In this document: positions 24,201 through 24,501 of the stretch, one piece after another | Position numbering within the stretch: the first letter of the stretch is position 1 | Layout: every line of letters begins with the position of its first letter | NCBI GenBank assembly: GCA_031554275.1 | Contig: JAVBKB010000112.1 | Span: 1 to 24,501, forward strand | DNA: 24,501 nt | Direction: 5' to 3' | Source of the DNA: JAVBKB01 sp031554275 | GTDB taxonomy: Bacteria > Bacillota > Bacilli > JARBTR01 | Translations under genes and position numbers: made by a program | Notes under the pieces: generated by a model | Seen by the model: the letters and a program-made list of their open reading frames with translations, nothing else | The model's database searches: none | Told to the model about the DNA's origin: nothing

Positions 24201-24501
24201 ACAGGAACGGTCAATACAGCTGTACCAGGCAACTATACACTCACTTACACAGTGACTGACGTAGCTGGAAATGTGACGAGCAAACAACGCGTGATTACCG
24301 TCGTTGATGAGGAAAAACCAGTGATTACTGGTGCAGACGATGTGGAAATTACGGCAGGAACAGCATTTGACCCGAAATTAGAAGTAACTGCAACAGATAA
24401 TGTCGATGGTGACTTGACAGCAGTGATTGTCATCACTGGGTCGGTCAATACAGCTGTACCAGGAAGCTACACACTTACCTACACGGTAACAGATGCAGCA
24501 G
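18285..24501 (+). CDS. Giant repeat-rich surface protein, N-terminal 2072 codons (partial)
   Basis: The frame runs from ATG 18285 without interruption to the window end. A signal peptide occupies about residues 1-33 (MKKFMNKGILSIISVLLIFN). Residues about 34-960 form a region without a recognised family, with DUF11-like traits (ENLGNVDIGALRLYDIIP near 780). Residues about 964-1036 are an SdrD-B-like domain (ITGRTWYDHNYNGIMEAGEP, then GMYTFDQLPGGDYYVKF). A MucBP-like stretch follows near 1088-1167. Seven Listeria/Bacteroides (InlB B-type) repeats with GYxFxGW and LxAxW motifs cover 21786-23369. Then come 78-residue Ig-like DUF5011-type repeats (ATDNVDGD, NTAVPGxYTLTYTVTDAAGN). A C-terminal cell-wall anchor such as LPXTG would be expected beyond the window. 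Such proteins are adhesins or biofilm factors; the ligand is unknown. Confidence 0.9.
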   Translation, partial: MKKFMNKGILSIISVLLIFNMFSGTWFFEKAQGAGEALEIISVTSNTPYLTTTSNSSTLKSEINYKINEAAGGAGGKITISFVSTPPENYFTFKSITGAPAFMDVANAVITGSKIEIPLTGGAQNSSGNFYVEYDFANATYDGKVPDGFTLGALTVKGELSGQTSEKNFNVLSKTTATIGFNGFSKTPNGDVPADLINTLYVQVWGVSPDWLLQPGTPVITSFTLPAGTQIVDMAGGILSGNTISWTEGPVGANGSGGYPTHTIKVIFPSTNFSVNDNLSVYTKFDCTLWGNVPKTVAAQKDFKIITAVVDMENGAFSIGPGPEMMIVANINTPSKVSTFPINITNISNIGGLAIPNTKLTWKNDSNSSGKKAYPQKVEVINDGALFKTRVVAKIKKYNAGGDIDSPDQQIMLPQAASIGGTVTFTLGATATATQFALAADEYIDRFEMYPQNAGADALPVLAGIRSNIYFQLNPGGKFPNGATIVHNDAVKTTATLTWDNEANPASQTIAQPVNKDKYIYYSEDAANGWASLTNTTTGLIVPGMNMDYKLNFGNLWSYGNTGATDLKKVSFLLVLPNSVEDFDTTQTLKAYNSSNVFIGNLTAADVSRNGLRMYQLTLDPSVVIPPMNPYYGLASYIPLKLKVKTGVSSGDYFTNAISSQVPTRGMVFAISGAPLKQLQPVAGDPSVGSFTTYQYNDTALDLDGNPATKYLLYNNNTNNSKFSVVALKSLSATAYLFDSTAGADANLDGLPDGAWVNSNVAGSKATIPVGGGDGKFKLELENLGNVDIGALRLYDIIPQTANKKVLDRADMGSLWNSTFKSISFKILDSANNNISANYPQANIYYSTEPDPAISYGGISRTGTATTFTALPASPSAALLGTIKSFYFDLGPAATYKLPGGAKVTIEGQVSSPLSATVADLGKLSYNSFALAGNYYTSTGTLDSAIPPTEPAKQAFVMIDNNSAQITGRTWYDHNYNGIMEAGEPFIEGMQVDLYKPNGTGTAPAGTVFKTTTTNNLGMYTFDQLPGGDYYVKFTTDPARASELRLTTKGTIGNITQSHADPTSAFTDKIALLAGSITPSINAGVQEYGSLTVEYREGSISGPLLGSPIVTSNLTLPATGTITPGVTAGYTIPTDYEIRLGTSSNLPYNITWGTNNQTLTFVFTKIEYDVNFDPNYSGAPAISSQSIIVHNKATNPAPTRLGYVLDGWYANTAGTGTKFDFANTPIEADTTLFAKWVPKTPKVSFSPEGGTPATIADQTVAYDSAFGTLPTGLDKVGYSFSGWFTAASGGSEVKADTIVTFETDQILYAHWTPIPVTVTFDKNGGDTVSLASKVFTFDSAYGALPTADRAGYTFSGWYTASDATGTEVKSTDITSNPAPHTLFAHWVANGGIYITYDGNGSDGGTVPIDSAQYFTDNDPTVLGPGTMTKTGYNFKEWKDISTDSTYAGSGAATIIDIKASLTLTAQWEPKTLTVTFDPKNGTVEPFETRSATFDDQYTLITDPTRDGYTFNGWYDAATGGNLIQATTNVGIPVDHTLYAQWVPNGGIFITYDGNGSDGGLVPVDSTDYKTDETVTVKAKGTMTKTGYTFDGWETDLGATYTGTGTEQIANVKSSITLHALWTANDVTINFTANNGTSPASKTVKYDSAYGTLPTLSRTGYAFKGWYDSVSGGNLIDSTTLVGNPDTHTLYAIWADEEVPIIAGTNSITSILTGTIFDPMVGVTATDTADGDLTSSIIITGVVNTAVPGNYTLTYKVTDAAGNSATETRLVTVVDKEKPVITGVDDIETTLGIAFDPMFGVAATDNVDGDISSAIIVTGMVNTAVPGEYTLTYTVTDAAGNETSEERIITVVDKEIPMIIGVDDQEITTGTAFDPMTGVTATDNVDGDLSSSIIITGTVNTAVPGDYTLTYTVTDAAGNIATAQRIITVVDQEKPVIVGADDLEIVLGTAFDPMTGVTATDNVDGDITSEIIITGTVNTAVPGNYTLTYTVTDVAGNVTSKQRVITVVDEEKPVITGADDVEITAGTAFDPKLEVTATDNVDGDLTAVIVITGSVNTAVPGSYTLTYTVTDAA
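21786..23369 (+). repeat. Seven InlB B-type (Listeria/Bacteroides) repeats
   Basis: Repeat starts are at 21786, 21999, 22224, 22449, 22692, 22914 and 23154. Repeats 4 and 6 form their own subtype, opening with NGGI(Y/F)ITYDGNGSDGG and containing GTMTKTGY. They alternate with the shorter YDSAYGTLPT-type repeats 5 and 7, which suggests that a two-repeat block was duplicated. Confidence 0.9.
23373..24501 (+). repeat. Tandem 234-base repeats encoding DUF5011-type Ig-like domains
   Basis: Units start at 23373, 23607, 23841, 24075 and 24309, exactly 234 bases (78 residues) apart, and the fifth is cut by the window end. All carry (F)DPM/K, the likely calcium-site motif TDxxDGD, and the block NTAVPGxYTLTY. 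The first unit is the most divergent (TDTADGD). The array continues beyond the window. Confidence 0.93.

Overview
The window reads as chromosome of a low-GC Gram-positive bacterium (Bacillota). Supporting signs are strong AGGAGG-type ribosome binding sites, several likely TTG starts, T-tailed intrinsic terminators, and families typical of the group: an OhrR-type regulator with its classical operator, a YhcN/YlaJ-like lipoprotein, PrkA, a holin-like toxin and Listeria/Bacteroides (InlB B-type) surface repeats. A catalase-positive relative of Listeriaceae or Carnobacteriaceae would fit, but the sequence alone does not fix the genus.

Positions 1-5873 are one plus-strand cluster. It runs from the tail of a solute-binding protein through two type-I importer permeases, an HlyD/MacA-like adaptor and a MacB-like membrane protein without an ATPase domain, to one MalK/MsmK-like ATPase. 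An import system thus encloses two export-type parts, with a single ATPase in view. This is the best candidate in the window for an unusual system. The first permease also lacks a normal start codon where its ribosome binding site expects one.

Positions 5874-9736 hold a type I toxin-antitoxin locus (small hydrophobic toxin plus a predicted antisense RNA), topB with an inverted repeat in its promoter, a minus-strand EVE-domain gene and a 30-residue membrane peptide.

Positions 9737-13830 hold a long imperfect hairpin, prkA and a clade-3-type catalase, each gene with a clear terminator. Positions 14061-16754 are minus-strand genes: a zinc-ribbon membrane protein, a thiol/glutathione peroxidase translationally coupled to an OhrR-type regulator behind a perfect OhrR operator, and a CPBP-family membrane protease. 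Catalase, peroxidase and OhrR make this stretch rich in peroxide-defence genes.

Positions 16755-17796 are a decayed strip. It contains the remains of a serine recombinase and a small gene with an internal stop. After it come a YhcN/YlaJ-like lipoprotein, a tandem repeat that merges into the ribosome binding site of the next gene, and the first 2072 codons of a very large secreted surface protein. That protein has a unique N-terminal region, one SdrD-B-like domain, a MucBP-like stretch, seven B-repeats and at least five near-identical 78-residue Ig-like repeats, and it runs off the end of the window.
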